Source of the DNA: Diadophis punctatus similis
Lineage: Eukaryota > Chordata > Lepidosauria > Squamata > Dipsadidae
Assembly: GCA_023053685.1 (NCBI GenBank)
Contig: JALIGW010000003.1
Coordinates: forward strand, 42,912,496 to 42,976,495
DNA length: 64,000 nucleotides
Direction: 5' to 3'
The notes under the pieces are model-generated. The model was not told where the DNA came from. It did no database searches and saw only the letters and a list, made by a program, of their open reading frames with translations. Positions 23,140-35,998 of the stretch are shown here, in pieces; the first letter of the stretch is position 1; every line of letters starts with the position of its first letter. The translations under genes and the position numbers were made by a program.

Positions 23140-23573
23140 ATCTACATGAAGTTGATTATGTTGTGCATCTTGTCAATGGTATGTAAGTCTTAATGGAAGT
23201 TTCAGAACAGAGGGAACATAACTTTCTCAGGTTGCTCTTGGCTTTACACCTGGTCTGATCCTGACAAGGATTCTGACTCTGAGATAAGGAAAATCGTTTT
23301 TTCTGAATGAAAGAAAAGTAGAAGAAAAAGAGAATTGTTAGGAATTGAATCAATCTTCTCAGTTTAATTTTATGAGCTTAATGTCCATGGTCTACATATA
23401 AAGTCTACTGGAGTTGGGCATTTATTTATTTCAATTTATTAGCTGTTCAATTTCAATGGACTCTATATGTAGATCCTAGACATTAAGCCCATAACATTAG
23501 GTTAAGATGATTGATTCTATTGCCAACAGTTCTCTGGAGAGCACAGTCTTATGGTCTCTATGCAGAGAGCCAT

Positions 23574-23774
<201 letters not shown>

Positions 23775-23892
23775 TCAATTTCTATAGCTGCCTGTCTCAG
23801 TCAATGACTCTGGGTGGCTTACAATTCAAAAGCTATATTACAATTTATTGTTTTAACACAATAAAAAAACAGGAAAAACATCCAAAATAAAT

Positions 23893-25014
23893 ACCGTATT
23901 TTCCGGCATATAAGACAACTTTTTAACCCAGGAAAATCTTCTCAAAAGTCGGGGGTTGTCTTATACGCCGGGTACTGAAACTCATATGGTGGGGGGAGCT
24001 CAAAAACGGCAGGATTCAAATCTCCTGCGCGCCAGCTGGGAAGCGCAGAGTGCTATTGTCCCACCTCCCTCCCTCATGCAGTTAGAAAGCCGGTGGGCAG
24101 AGAAGCATGGAGGAGGAGGAAAGCAGTGCAGCGGCAGCCGTTCAGAGATGGCGGAGGCTGCAATTTCGGTCCCCCCCTCAATTTTGGCTTCCCCCACCGA
24201 TCAGAAGCAGCGGGCACCGCTGAGTATTCTCGCGGTGCCCGGCAAGAAGCTCAACAAAGAAAGAGAAGGCTGGCAAGTGGGGAAGGGGGGGCGATTAAAG
24301 TGGGAACACAACGCCTGGATTTTAACTGCACGACTATGGTACTTTAGCGTACTTGTGAAATTCAATGACTGCCTTGTCCTGGTAACGGAAGGGGTCTTTT
24401 ATTCTGGAGCAGTTCCCACAGTTGTCACTTTGCCTGCCTCCGAAGGTGCTAGCCAGCATACTGTATATTTACTAGCCATAGCTGTGCTTTGGACACGCCT
24501 CCTTGGCTAAGGATTGGCTCCAAATGCGGAAGGTCTGGACCGCCTCTTGGGTGATACTTGTACCAATGAGAAGCGCCTTGACATTTGATGGACGTGCATC
24601 ATTCCTCCAATAGCAACAAATGCAACCTGGATTTGTCAGCTGAGAGGCGCAGGGGTCCCCAAACTCAGCAACTTTAAGACTTGTGGACTTCAACTCCCAG
24701 AATTCTCCAGCCAGCATAGCTGGCTGAGGAATTCTGGGAGTTGAAGTCCACAAGTCTTAAAGTTGCCGAGTTTGAAAACTTCTGGGCTAGGGCTATAAAA
24801 GCAGGAGCAGGGGGGCTTAACTTCATTCTGACTGTACAGTGGGAAACCATAGGGTGGAAGGAGAGAAGCAGGCAGGCAGGGAGAGCTGACCAATCCAAGC
24901 AGGCTTTGTATACAACAATCAGTTGGAAGAGTATACCCCAAACTCTATATTTTAACTGGAAAAGTTGGGGGTCGTCTTATATGCCCAGTCGTCTTATACA
25001 CCGGAAAATACGGC
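23893..25014. mobile_element. MITE with CCGTATTTTCCGGCATATAAG termini
   Basis: The left end TACCGTATTTTCCGGCATAT is inverse to the right end, which ends CACCGGAAAATACGG. AAGACAAC and GTCGTCTTAT lie next to the ends. The 1.1-kb interior has no transposase; the frame 23956-24510 has no known domain. A palindromic element (24650-24784) is nested inside. Confidence 0.78.
24650..24784. mobile_element. Palindromic MITE nested in a larger MITE
   Basis: AACTTTAAGACTTGTGGACT and TCAACTCCCAGAATTC are followed, after CCAGCATAGCTGG, by their reverse complements. This is a nearly perfect hairpin of about 55 bp per arm. Same family as 23035-23139. Confidence 0.8.
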
Positions 25015-25290
25015 ATATATTACAACTGAGATATTTGGCCAGTCAGCAGTTAGGAAATGGGGCCCTTGACACATTCAGCATCCCAGGATCATAGCCAGGT
25101 TTTAAGTTCTTAGGAAAGACTATCAAGGTTGGGGCCATTCTAATCTCTGAAGGAAAGATGTTCCATAGAGCAGAAACCACTGCAGAAAAAGCCTGTTATC
25201 TAGTCTCCGCCGGGTGATACTCTTTAGCTGATGGGATTTGCAGTATGCCCATTCTACTAGATCAAGTTGGATGGGTAGAGATTCTTGTAT

Positions 25291-26560
25291 GGAGTGCATG
25301 TGGCTAATCACAGGTTCTTATTGTTTGGAAACAAATTCCAAGGAGCTGATCTGTTCATCAGCCCTTGTTCCACCATGATTGTTGACTCCACTGAGAGTCA
25401 ACATCATCAGTCTTCTGTTGCTTCCCTGGAAGTCTTGATAACACACACATTTTTTAAAATTATGGAAAAATATTCCTCTTTATGACAAATCGGTGCCCTC
25501 AATAGCAAGAAAGCTGGAAGGAAATTCCCAGAGGATTTTAGCTCAGGACTAAAGTCTATTACAACCTTCTTTTAAAAATATGTAATTATCATGACAAGAT
25601 AGAGTGCCTTGTCTGCTCATTGAGAGACAAATGCAGAAAGGGCTCTGTTCTGAGAGAGATGATTAATAGTCTTTGTCAGTAATGGAAAAGAAAGGATAAC
25701 TTGACGGGTTTCATATGAGTAATTTCCATGTAGTCTAAGAGCATTTTTATAACTTTGAAAGATCGACTGTAAATTTACCGCCTTGATATAATCTTTTCTT
25801 GTTGGTCAGTTCTCTATCAATGTGTTATAATGTCTCCTTTGCTGGTACATCAGCTGCTAAGCATGAGGCTTCTACATTGAAGTGAATTTTTCAGTAACAG
25901 AAAATGGAATGGGATATAATTAGGCATAAGTCAGACCAATTTGTATTTTTGGATTCCATGGTAGCATCACTGCAGAAGGATTGGACTTTTTATGAGGTAG
26001 AAACGTATTTATAGTGCTTGCATGACATTTTTCTATACCAGCTACATAGGTTTATGTCTGAAGATCTTACAGTTTGCTCTTTGGGCATGGTTTACACCAA
26101 AGGAATTATATCATGACAAAATACAAGCATCACTAGATTCTAACTTTACTCCAAATATGACAAATTAAAGGGATGTTAGGTAGCAATGTTCAGAAGACCT
26201 TCACCAAATACCTTACGGACTCCTGCTCCTCTTGATATTGTTTGCATTATGTGGGGCTATGACTTAACTCCATTTCTTGCATGGGTATATGTTTAGGTCA
26301 ACCAGGACTTGGAGAATAAAATTCTTCATAAATAGTCCAACTAACAGTGAAGTGAAGTGGAAGGGAGCATCCTTTATGTATCTCACAAACTTGATTTTGC
26401 TTAGTATGTCATTTGAGCTAAGATTTGGACAAGATCTATCACTATGTTATGGGGATAGATGGGTTAAGAAGGCTAAGAACATCAAATCAGTTGTATTTTC
26501 TCCATAACTCACTTTTTAGTAGTCAGTATTTCTTTTTTGATATAACAGAGGGAAAACTCA
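25291..26560. other. Intronic DNA without a recognised feature
   Basis: AT-rich sequence with no exon or named repeat. Confidence 0.4.
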
Positions 26561-26561
26561 T

Positions 26562-26562
<1 letters not shown>

Positions 26563-26660
<98 letters not shown>
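26563..26660. repeat. (CT)n-(GT)n compound dinucleotide repeat
   Basis: About 62 bp of CT followed directly by about 36 bp of GT. Confidence 0.95.
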
Positions 26661-26775
26661 ATAAAGTCTCCCTGCCTGCCTCCGTTCTTGCTGGTGAGGA
26701 CACCTTTGTACTATATTACTGATATAAACTTTATATACACTGCCATTTTGATCAGCACCCAGTGCATAAACTATA

Positions 26776-27052
26776 ATCTCCCACCAGAGATCCGGACTAT
26801 CCCCACCCTGCTGGCCTTCCGTAAAGCCATAAAAACTTGGCTCTTCCTGCAGGCGGGGTGAATAGGAAGATCAGTTCCCCCCATGAATGTTGTTTTATAA
26901 TGTTTTAACTAGCTTTTTTAATTTTAAATTGTGAAATTTGTTTTTATTGTACGTTTCTTATCCTGTTGTACGCCGCCCTGAGTCCTACGGGATTGGGCGG
27001 CCTATAAGAACGTTTATTAAATTAAATTAAATTAAATTAAAATTAAATTAAA
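26776..27052 (+). pseudogene. L2/CR1-like LINE 3' tail
   Basis: The frame ends with LPPEIRTIPTLLAFRKAIKT and WLFLQAG, the shared C-terminus also seen at 62449-62760. A 3' UTR with TACGCCGCCCTGAGTCC and GGGCGGCCTATAAGAACG follows, then an ATTAAATTAAATTAA tail. Confidence 0.85.
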
Positions 27053-27820
27053 ATCTCCTTCTGCCAGACTATACCTCTTTCTAATGGTCATCTCTGCTTT
27101 TTGCTGAATTTGGAAATTGCAGCTGGGTTATGCATCAGAGTCCAAAAGTCAATTCCTAAACACGAATGCAGTTTTTAGACAAGTTTACCCAGAGGTTCTT
27201 TGTGATAAGAGTCATCATTTCTTTTCTCCAGGTTGGTCAGGCCTTGCTTCCAACAATTTCCTCTTAGCTTTTCCCTTGTAGGTCCCATGGCTTGGTACAA
27301 GCAGATGTCTTCCCTCTGCTAGCGGTTGGGGAAAGGACCATATTTGAGAGTCTGGCTTGTTAAGGCAGTCCCAGCTGTTACTCTTGTGGTACCAAATGCA
27401 CCATACCACAGGGGCCCCTCCTTTAGCTGTAATGGATGGAGTACTATGTTAAGTGGCAACTTTTTATCAAGGAATTAATATGTCTGAAGTCCACTGAGAA
27501 CAGTTATGACAAGAAGAGGCAAGCAGCTATCATGGTTATTTAGCAGATACTTGAGCAATCCTGCAGTCTGGGGTAAAGGTTAGGAAGGAGACTGAGATAG
27601 GAGAAAAATTAGCAGTATGTCTGACAAGGGCAAGGACTTGATGAAATGCTTGCTATAACTGATGGATGTTATACAAGGTATTCTTTGACACTGCTGAAAA
27701 TACCTGAGAGAACTGGTACTAGAGTTACTAGTATGGTGGGAAGGATGACGTGAGAGTCTGAATACCTGCATGTGCTTCAATGCTGGTTTAAGTTAGAGGC
27801 TTACAGAACATGTTCTTTGT
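27053..27820. other. Intronic DNA without a recognised feature
   Basis: No exon or repeat family recognised. Confidence 0.4.
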
Positions 27821-27930
27821 GAGGACCCAAATTGTTGGGGCAATATGCTGACTCTGTAAAACCACTTAGAGAAGGCTGTAAAGCACTGTAAAGCGGTATA
27901 TAAGTCTAAGTGCTATTGCTATTGCTATAT
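27821..27930 (+). repeat. tRNA-derived SINE with (TGCTAT)n tail, 3' half only
   Basis: Starts within the body (GAGGACCCAAATTGTTGGGG), continues with CAATATGCTGACTCTGTAAA, and ends AGTGCTATTGCTATTGCTAT. The tRNA-like head is absent. Confidence 0.8.
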
Positions 27931-28276
27931 CACTTGTTGACTACCAGCAGGTCTCAAGAGAAGAAAAGGCTAAAATTGGGGAGTGGGTATTCCCTTCGTA
28001 GTTAATATTCCTGCCTTCTTTCTTGTATTAAGAGGGATATTCTGAAAGGAGTTTTTACTTGTGTTCATTTGAACATGTGTAAAAACCCTCTGCAGAAATC
28101 AGAATCACAGTGTATCTAATCACATGGACATTATTTTCCCTATTAAGGACAAGCAATGGAATGGAGCATTGTGAATTTTATATTCACCTTTGAAACTGAG
28201 TTACAAAAATGTTGAATTTTTATATGAAAAGCATCAGATAATGTTTGAATATATGGGGCTAATTTCTTCATGCTGA

Positions 28277-29117
<841 letters not shown>

Positions 29118-29341
29118 CAGGGGTGGGTTCTGGTTTCTCCTGCTGCCGGTTCGCTCAGGGGCGCCCCGCATGCCATGGGTGCACAGTACTTAAAAACCAA
29201 GATGGCGGTGCCTATGGCATTGCTGAGAGAACCAGCTTGGGGGTGTGGCAGGCCTGGGTCACTGCTGGTTCCAGCGATCCAGGCCGCCAAGTTACTACCG
29301 GTTCCATAGAACCGGTCCGAACCGGTCCGAACCCACCTCTG
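29118..29341. mobile_element. hAT-type MITE with 8-bp duplication
   Basis: Begins CAGGGGTGGGTTCTGGTTTC and ends CGGTCCGAACCCACCTCTG. Flanks TAGCCACA (29110-29117) and TAGCCGCA (29342-29349) match at 7 of 8. It lies 0.34 kb upstream of a GRM4 exon. Confidence 0.88.
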
Positions 29342-29684
29342 TAGCCGCAGCTACTGGTACCATCTGCTCTTTGAGCAGAAACCATGACGTTAGGATGACC
29401 CTGAGATTGTGCACTGGTTTGTTGGGATGTTTATTTATTCTTCATAAATAAGTTCCACTGATACTTTAATTTTTTTCCCTGTTGTTTATTGTGGCTTATT
29501 TTCTTCTATCTCAGTGTATGCCTTTTCTCAGTAATTCTGAGTATGGTCCTCACTGCCTTTTAAACCATACTATTGGCTGTGCCCATTATTTTGCTGTTTC
29601 TGAAGGGAATTGGCAACTTGTTAAGTCATCAGCTTCTCAGAAAAATCATCTCACGTATTCCTACCCTGTATCTTTTTATTTCAG

Positions 29685-29885
29685 ATCGGGAACGGATTGG
29701 CCAAGATTCTGCTTATGAGCAGGAAGGAAAGGTGCAGTTTGTCATTGATGCAGTCTATGCCATGGGTCACGCACTGCACAATATGCACAAGAACTTGTGT
29801 CCAGGGAAGGTCGGTCTTTGCCCCAAGATGGATCCAGTAGATGGTGGAGAGTTGCTCAAATATATCCGGAATGTCAATTTCTCAG
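29685..29885 (+). CDS. GRM4: GRM4 coding exon: C-terminal part of ligand-binding (Venus flytrap) domain
   Basis: This is an internal exon of a class C G-protein-coupled glutamate receptor, a presynaptic plasma-membrane receptor that signals through Gi/o. The exon follows a pyrimidine-rich tract ending in TTTCAG and ends at TCAG|GTCTGC, so it is 201 bp long. Its first codon is completed by one base from an unseen upstream exon, and its last base starts the next codon. The translation contains [17 protein letters not shown], then [13 protein letters not shown] and [18 protein letters not shown]. Group III receptors (GRM4, 6, 7, 8) share this stretch; [11 protein letters not shown] and MDPVDG fit GRM4 better than the others from memory of the family. 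The ligand-binding domain lies outside the cell. No stop or frameshift is present. Upstream coding exons were not recognised in 1-29684. The paralogue call needs a full alignment. Confidence 0.93.
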
Positions 29886-30136
29886 GTCTGCCTTTGAAAG
29901 AGCACCATTAAGATTAACTTTACCAAACTGGATTAATGTTAGGGCTATGGCATTCCATAACTAATAGGAAAGAAAAAAATATTGGTTTATCTCCTTGGCA
30001 ACTTTTTGGTCTTGTTTGTTTTCCTTCAAATGTCCCTTCCTAATATTTAAAATATATATTTAAGTTTTGAGATGTAGTAAGAGGCATATAGGACTTAAAT
30101 GCATGGACTATTTACTGCTTGTACATTTACTTTTTC

Positions 30137-30341
<205 letters not shown>

Positions 30342-30400
30342 AGCCCCTCACTGGGACCATCCAGGCTGTTTTTTATGTAGCCGACACACTGATCAATATG

Positions 30401-30527
30401 TGTAGGATTTTTTGCTGATAAATGAAAATAAAGGGAAACTATTATAGATCTATTTCGAGCTTATTTTGCTCTCGTCAGATAGCCATACCCCTTACTGGGA
30501 TTTGAACCCGGGCCGGCTGCCTTGCAG
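30401..30527 (-). repeat. tRNA-derived SINE, left arm of a palindrome
   Basis: Read on the - strand: GCCTAATGGTTAAG (box A-like, from 30530-30555), GGCCCGGGTTCAAATCCCAG (box B), then a body with CTGACGAGAGCAAAATAAGC and a 3' end TTTCATTTATCAGCAAAAAA. 30401-30527 is mirrored at 30670-30796. Confidence 0.85.
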
Positions 30528-30596
30528 GGCAGCAACTTAACCATTAGGCCATAGGCTCTGTTCCCAATCAGCTCTTTCACCAGGATAGGGTTATAT

Positions 30597-30670
30597 ATGT
30601 TTTTCTGTCGTGTTATTCTGGTGTACCCAAATATGGGAGAGAAAGCATCACAGCTTCCTTTTTGCCTTTC
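30597..30670 (+). repeat. Locally duplicated 74-bp segment, copy 2
   Basis: Direct repeat of 30268-30341. It ends exactly where the right arm of the SINE palindrome begins. Confidence 0.9.
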
Positions 30671-30791
30671 TGCAAGGCAGCTGGCCCGGGTTCAAATCCC
30701 AGTAAGGGGTATGGCTATCTGACGAGAGCAAAATAAGCTCGAAATAGATCTATAATAGTCTCCCTTTATTTTCATTTATCAGCAAAAAATC

Positions 30792-30796
<5 letters not shown>
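30670..30796 (+). repeat. tRNA-derived SINE, right arm of a palindrome
   Basis: Reverse complement of 30401-30527 with very few differences, separated from it by a 142-bp loop. The box A half is missing. It is followed by a (CA)n tract. Confidence 0.85.

Positions 30797-30838
<42 letters not shown>
30794..30838. repeat. (CA)n microsatellite
   Basis: About 44 bp of CA between the SINE right arm and a third SINE copy. Confidence 0.9.
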
Positions 30839-30844
<6 letters not shown>

Positions 30845-30850
30845 CAAACA

Positions 30851-31002
30851 TTTTTTGCTGATAAATGAAAATAAAGGGAGACTATTATAGATCTATTTCG
30901 AGCTAGTTTGCTCTCGTCAGATAGCCATACCCTTAGTGGGAATTGAACCTGAGCAGTCTGCTTGTAAGGCAGAAGTTTAACCTCTAGGCCACAAGGCTCT
31001 CT
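30851..31002 (-). repeat. tRNA-derived SINE, third local copy
   Basis: Same family as the palindrome arms. On the - strand it has TGGCCTAGAGGTTAAACTTC (box A region), CAGGTTCAATTCCCAC (box B), CTGACGAGAGCAAACTAGC and TTTCATTTATCAGCAAAAAA. It is more diverged from the other two than they are from each other. Confidence 0.85.
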
Positions 31003-31332
31003 TCCCTACCATACTGTATATATATAATTTTTAGTCTGTTTTACATTTCATCTAAATTTTATTTATTTATTTAGTCAGTTTATATGGCTCACAGTTCAAG
31101 GTCTTATTGCTGATTTTTAGCCATGAATACCTAAAGAAATTCCACCATTCATACGCAGTCTAACAATTTTGAAGAAAAACCCAAATCTCTGTGCTATGGT
31201 AAATGAGATCATTTACTCCCAAATATTTGCATCTAAATATCTGGATGTGTAGGCACTTGGATTCTGAATCTGTCCTGTTTGGATTACCAGAAGATTGTAG
31301 CATCCTCAGGAGAAAACCTATATCTAAAATTA

Positions 31333-31555
31333 GCAATAGTAATAGCACTTAGATGTATATACCACTTCATAGTGCTTTATAGATCTCTCAAAGTGGTTTA
31401 CACAGTCAGCATATTGCCCCCAACAATCTGGGTCCTCATTTTACCAACCTCAGAAGGATGGAAGGCTTAGTTAACCTTGAGCCAGTCAGAATCGAACTCC
31501 TGGCTGTCGACAGAATTAGCCTGCAATACTGCATTTCAATCACTGTGTCCCAAGT
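31333..31555 (-). repeat. tRNA-derived SINE with (TGCTAT)n tail
   Basis: Reverse orientation of the 19850 family: AGCAATAGTAATAGCACTTA, ATTGCCCCCAACAATCTGGG, GTCAGAATCGAACTCCTGGC. Confidence 0.85.
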
Positions 31556-31559
31556 CCCT

Positions 31560-34500
31560 TATTCCATCATTGTTCTACCTAAATGAGGAATTCCTTCTTA
31601 ATAGCTCTCATTTCTTCATTCCTCCCCCATTAATAAAGTATCTTCTTTGATAAAAAATATTTCCTCTCCCAATTAGTTACTCCTTTACATCTTCTAGAAA
31701 GTCCTCAAATTCGCACATTGTATGTTTTTAATATATGGGCTTTCCTTCAGCCTACTTATTACATCTATTTATCTTTCCACTGCAATCCCCTTACAATCTG
31801 TCTCCCTTATTTATTCTCTTCCTAGCTAGTTATTTGAGTTTCCTGCTTCCTAATGTTATTGGGATTTATTTGTGCAATTCGTGTGATTTTGTTTTAAGGT
31901 GACGTTTGGAGGGGGAGAAAAAACAACAAAAAGCATCTTGAAGCAACTCATTAAACAAACTACTGTAACTAAAGATTTCATTATACTTGTCATCTGGTCA
32001 CATTCTACTGTATGTCATAAACTTCCCCTAGTATGACTGAGAGTGCCCATTTGCTCCTACAGCTGAATAGCTTTTCTTCATTGAAGTTGTCTTTTATATT
32101 AGGCATATTTTAAAACACCTCTAAGACAAAAGTGAGGACAAAAATATTTTACAAATGGACAAGTGATTAAGCTTCCCATTTTAACATGGAGAAATGGCCT
32201 TTTGGATGCTCTGATTTAGAGGCCATTTATATTTTCCCCTCCATGAGAAAACTGTAAAAAGTGGATAAAGGAGAGCAGCAACTAGATTGTTTCTATGACT
32301 CTGAATTCCAAGCTCATCCATACATGGAGAAGATCTTGGAATAAACAACTGTGTTTTATTTCCTGAAGAAATCTTCTTTTGTACCCACTGCTCACTCTTG
32401 AGATATATGCAGGGAGAATGAATTTTTAATAGTTGAGATATAGATACAGGGAGAAGGAGGCACATAACCATTTGTTTCTCCTTGGGAGCATGGTTTTTGT
32501 TCTCCAGCAAAATAAGAAGATGAAAGGAAGAGGGATTGACTTCTGGCCCTGATGAAGACCATCTTGAGTAGAACTATGTCATCTTCCATACCTGAGAAGT
32601 GGACATTTGAGTTATCTGCAGTTTTCAATATTTTATACTTTTCTTTCCTTGAGATCTGGAAGAATACCCCTGTGCAGTTGTCTTCTATCATGAATATACA
32701 TGCAAGCATGCAGAAAGAAAATCAGAGGAGTGAGCAAAAGTAACAGTTCTCAATCTCTTAGCAGTGCTTTCTTGGCACTGAACAGATGGCACAAATGCCT
32801 AATCAGGCCCTGGCTGCCTTTGTTTTGAAGAACTGCCTTGCTCTCTACCCTGCCCCTTCTCCCCCACAGGCTGCATCCCTTGGTGTTCCTCTGTGACCTT
32901 TCCCTTTGCACATGAGTGGCAGAGATATTAGTGCTGATCACTGACAGTATTCATCAATGATAATTATCTGTCTGCAAAAAGCACCCAGAACAAGAATTGG
33001 AACAGCAGATATTGTCCCTCTCAGCTTGCTGTCTAGCTGCAGGTGTTGTCATGGTAAGAAGGTCAACGGAACAGTTTAGAGGGCAGTGGGCCACCAATCT
33101 TGTTCCTTATAACAAATGCATCATGTCCCATCATTTTCTACAAAGAGGTTTTCACTGAATGTAATCTTTTTTTAGTTTCACTAAAAACTGAAGTTCTATA
33201 GCCACTTAACCATATAAGAGGATAGAGTGGCTTATAGTTTGATACTGGTATTGGCGAGACAACAAAAGATGTCATTGAAATTTTTTGATGAATAGATAAA
33301 ATGTCTATTCATGCACATCTTCAGATTAGGACTCACAGAAACATACCAATCAGTAATATGCTTACCAGATTCTGTACATGTAAGCATAGGCGATCTGATA
33401 ACAAAGAATGTTTAGGCATCTTAAAAAAATAATACTTTCAATATATAACTAATGCTAATAGCTAGTACTATAGAAATAAATGTACACAGCCCAGAGGATT
33501 ATCATGTCTGGCTGGGTATTGTACCTAAACCATATAAAGTATAAACTGACCTCTGCTTATTCATAAAAGGGCTGAAACAGTCCACCCAAATTAAGGTACC
33601 ATGTTGTTGGCATTGAATTTTAATTTTAGCCCTCCCCCCTGCATATACCATATAATGTAATGTAATGTTTGACAAAATAATAAAATAAATAATAAAATAA
33701 ATAAATAAACATGTTCAAGGGGTCCCCTACTTGTTTTGTTACTATTTCTGCAGTCAGGTTAATTTTATTAAGCGGCCATAGTCTTGATGAGACCATTATC
33801 CAGGGTCTCTTACGACCTGTGGTAAGAAGTAAGAGGTAATATAAAAGAACTGAAAAAACGCTGGTCATGTTTAGAAGGGGCAGCATTTGGTGGGACAAGC
33901 AAGTTTTCCCAGTAGGCAGCTTTAAGACATTCAAGCATCAGATGCTGAGATGTGGGAGCAACACTGTCATGTGTCATGCAAACTCCTGAGTGCCCATTAA
34001 GTGATCCTGTTACTATTGAGAATTATGGATTGTCCCAGGAGCAGTGTTGAAAAATTCAACTGCGAATCTAGTCAGGTTTGCTTCATGGATTAAATGTTTC
34101 ATTCCTTGATCTGACCCTGAGATCCAGTCTGCATCATGCTGATAGTGTAAGGCAACAGGAAAAAGTATAGGAGAAAATAAAAATGTTAAACTACCTCATA
34201 GATTTGGAACTGAAGACAATCAGGCCCTGACACTTCTTCATGACCTCTCCATATGCAGGTTCTTTTCAGCTCTTTCATTTCATGATATTAGCTCTTCGAG
34301 ATTCACTTAACACAGTAAAATAGGTTATTATTTTCTGTCTCCATCTATGTGGTTGAATGCTGAGCTGGGATTACCACTTTTGGTAAATGAATGATTGTAG
34401 GCTCATCATGGGCCGGCATTTTGCATGGATTTATTGCTCAATGACTTAGAGCAATATTCCTGGATATCCAAGAGGAATGTAATTATAAGCAGGCAGATCT

Positions 34501-34730
34501 GATGGCAGGTCTGTCTAATGCCTTTTGAAAGCTGTTTTTATGTACAAAGTGGAACTGATTGACTGTCAAGAAAAGGACCCTTTCTTTTTCTTTGGATTAG
34601 ATGTCTGCTAAAAGTTTGATCAAGTTTATACCATTGGTACCAAATACATGAACTAACAGGGTACGACCATAGATTTATGCTCCCTATATCTGTCAGTATA
34701 CTCATTTTACATTATAAACTTGCTTAGAGA
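31560..34730. other. Intronic DNA without a recognised feature
   Basis: About 3.2 kb of AT-rich DNA. Frames at 32181-32941 and 33626-33934 show no domain or conserved splice context. No repeat family recognised. Confidence 0.45.
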
Positions 34731-34734
34731 TTTT

Positions 34735-34990
34735 ATTTAATTTATTCAATTCATGTGGCTGCTCATCTCGCACAAGTGATGCTAGGTGGTGAATACAGTT
34801 GAAAACATTAATGTAATAACAATAGTAAAAGAAGCTACACAACAAGAATAAAATCAAAAGAATGTCAGATGAGGATAACCATCAGCAATAATTAACAATA
34901 ATTCACAGGCCAACTAAACTCCCAACCTGCATGTGCGGGAGGACACCCAAGTCTTAAGGGCCTTCTAATTTTGTGTATGTCACCAAACAC
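34735..34990 (-). repeat. Possible L2/CR1-like LINE 3' UTR remnant
   Basis: TTTAATTTATTCAATTCATG, GTGGCTGCTCATCTCGCAC and GATGCTAGGTGGTGAATACA resemble the 3' UTR seen at 28306-28350 on the - strand. Much decayed. Confidence 0.35.
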
Positions 34991-35199
34991 TCTGCTTTTT
35001 GTGACACTGCAGGAGTGATTTAGAAAAGGAATGGATGTCCTTTTCTGATCTGACGACATTAACATTTACAGCTTACTTTAAACCAATTTGATTTTGGCAT
35101 CCAGTATGACAACGAACTCCTAATTCTCTGATTATAGAGTTAAATGGTAGGGATTATATAATCCTTGGCAAAGTCTAAATGGGCATAGTAATATCTGGA

Positions 35200-35278
35200 C
35201 AACCTTGGCTGACCTTAGAAAGCTAAGCAAGGTCAGATCTGGTTAACACTTGGATAGAAGATCATGAGGAAGAAAGCT
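35200..35278 (+). repeat. 5S rRNA-derived SINE fragment
   Basis: GCTGACCTTAGAAAGCTAAG, CAAGGTCAGATCTGG and TTAACACTTGGATAGAAGA follow the 5S rRNA internal promoter in order: the A box region (GGAAGCTAAGCAGGGTC), the intermediate element, and the C box (GGTTAGTACTTGGATGGGAG). Identity is too low for a working gene, and the downstream GAGGAAGAAAGCTGC fits a 5S-headed squamate SINE. Confidence 0.6.
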
Positions 35279-35732
35279 GCAGAAACCTAATTTTATTTAG
35301 TTTACAAAATGAAGGCTTCCTTGTGTGGGTAGCAGTTCTTCTTTTATCTTCTACATGCCTGTTTTTAGCAAAGAAACTACTGGTAAATCTGAATGTGATT
35401 TCTAGCAGATCTACAAAAAGCAACTAAAAGGCTCCTGCTTCCTAAGAGGAGTTTTTTATGTAAAAATGAAAAAAAAGTAGATTTTAGTCTGAGAAAACAG
35501 AGTGAACTGAGCTTTGGTCTGAATCAGATGCTCAAAGTCATTCTATACTCTTTGTTTCTTGATGTATGTTTACTCCTTTGCAGCAGTGGTGGGTTCCTAC
35601 CGGTGCGGTCCACTCTATAGCGCTGCCATTTTTTAAAAAAAGTTTAAATTTTTTTAAAAAAATTCTTCTGCGCATGCCCAGAAGCCGAGTTTCCGGCACT
35701 GCACATGCGCTGCCTTCCTACCCCACAGTGAG

Positions 35733-35998
35733 TGTCAGAGTTACGCAATAAATCAGAAGCTTCAAAAGATAACTGCATTTTGCTGATTCAAATAACTTCT
35801 TTATAAGTAGAATAAAACATTAACAATACCACACTTTGTTTCAGATCACATGTTGAGATGTTTTCATACTGGAGTATAATGGTGGACAGACTAAACCACA
35901 CCCTTCTTCTTGCTAAGTTTCTGGACATGCTCAATTAACACTTCAGCCAGATTGGCTGACTCAATCACATGGCTCTCCCAGTCATGAATATTCCAACA
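35733..35998 (-). repeat. Copia 3' LTR
   Basis: Same 266-bp sequence as 40086-40351. Its first bases encode the last residues and stop codon of the polyprotein (stop at 35982). Confidence 0.96.

Larger units (their letters stand above)
23775..25290 (-). pseudogene. L2/CR1-like LINE fragment, split by a MITE
   Basis: Left part 23775-23892 (CAATTTCTATAGCTGCCTGT, CTCTGGGTGGCTTACAATTC) and right part 25015-25290 (CAACTGAGATATTTGGCC, CCCTTGACACATTCAGC, CTAGATCAAGTTGGATGGGT) are collinear with the uninterrupted relative at 28306-28765. The MITE at 23893-25014 interrupts them. Only non-coding and decayed sequence remains. Confidence 0.7.

Noticed and set aside
23956..24510. A 184-codon frame as a host gene
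   Set aside because: It lies wholly inside a MITE with inverted ends, has no recognised domain, and has no splice context.
30477..30560. Functional tRNA gene on the - strand
   Set aside because: Box A and B are present, but the sequence continues into a SINE body with related copies nearby, and the arms do not fold as a full cloverleaf by eye.
35200..35278. Functional 5S rRNA gene
   Set aside because: Too diverged in the internal promoter and lacking both 5S ends and a T-run terminator.
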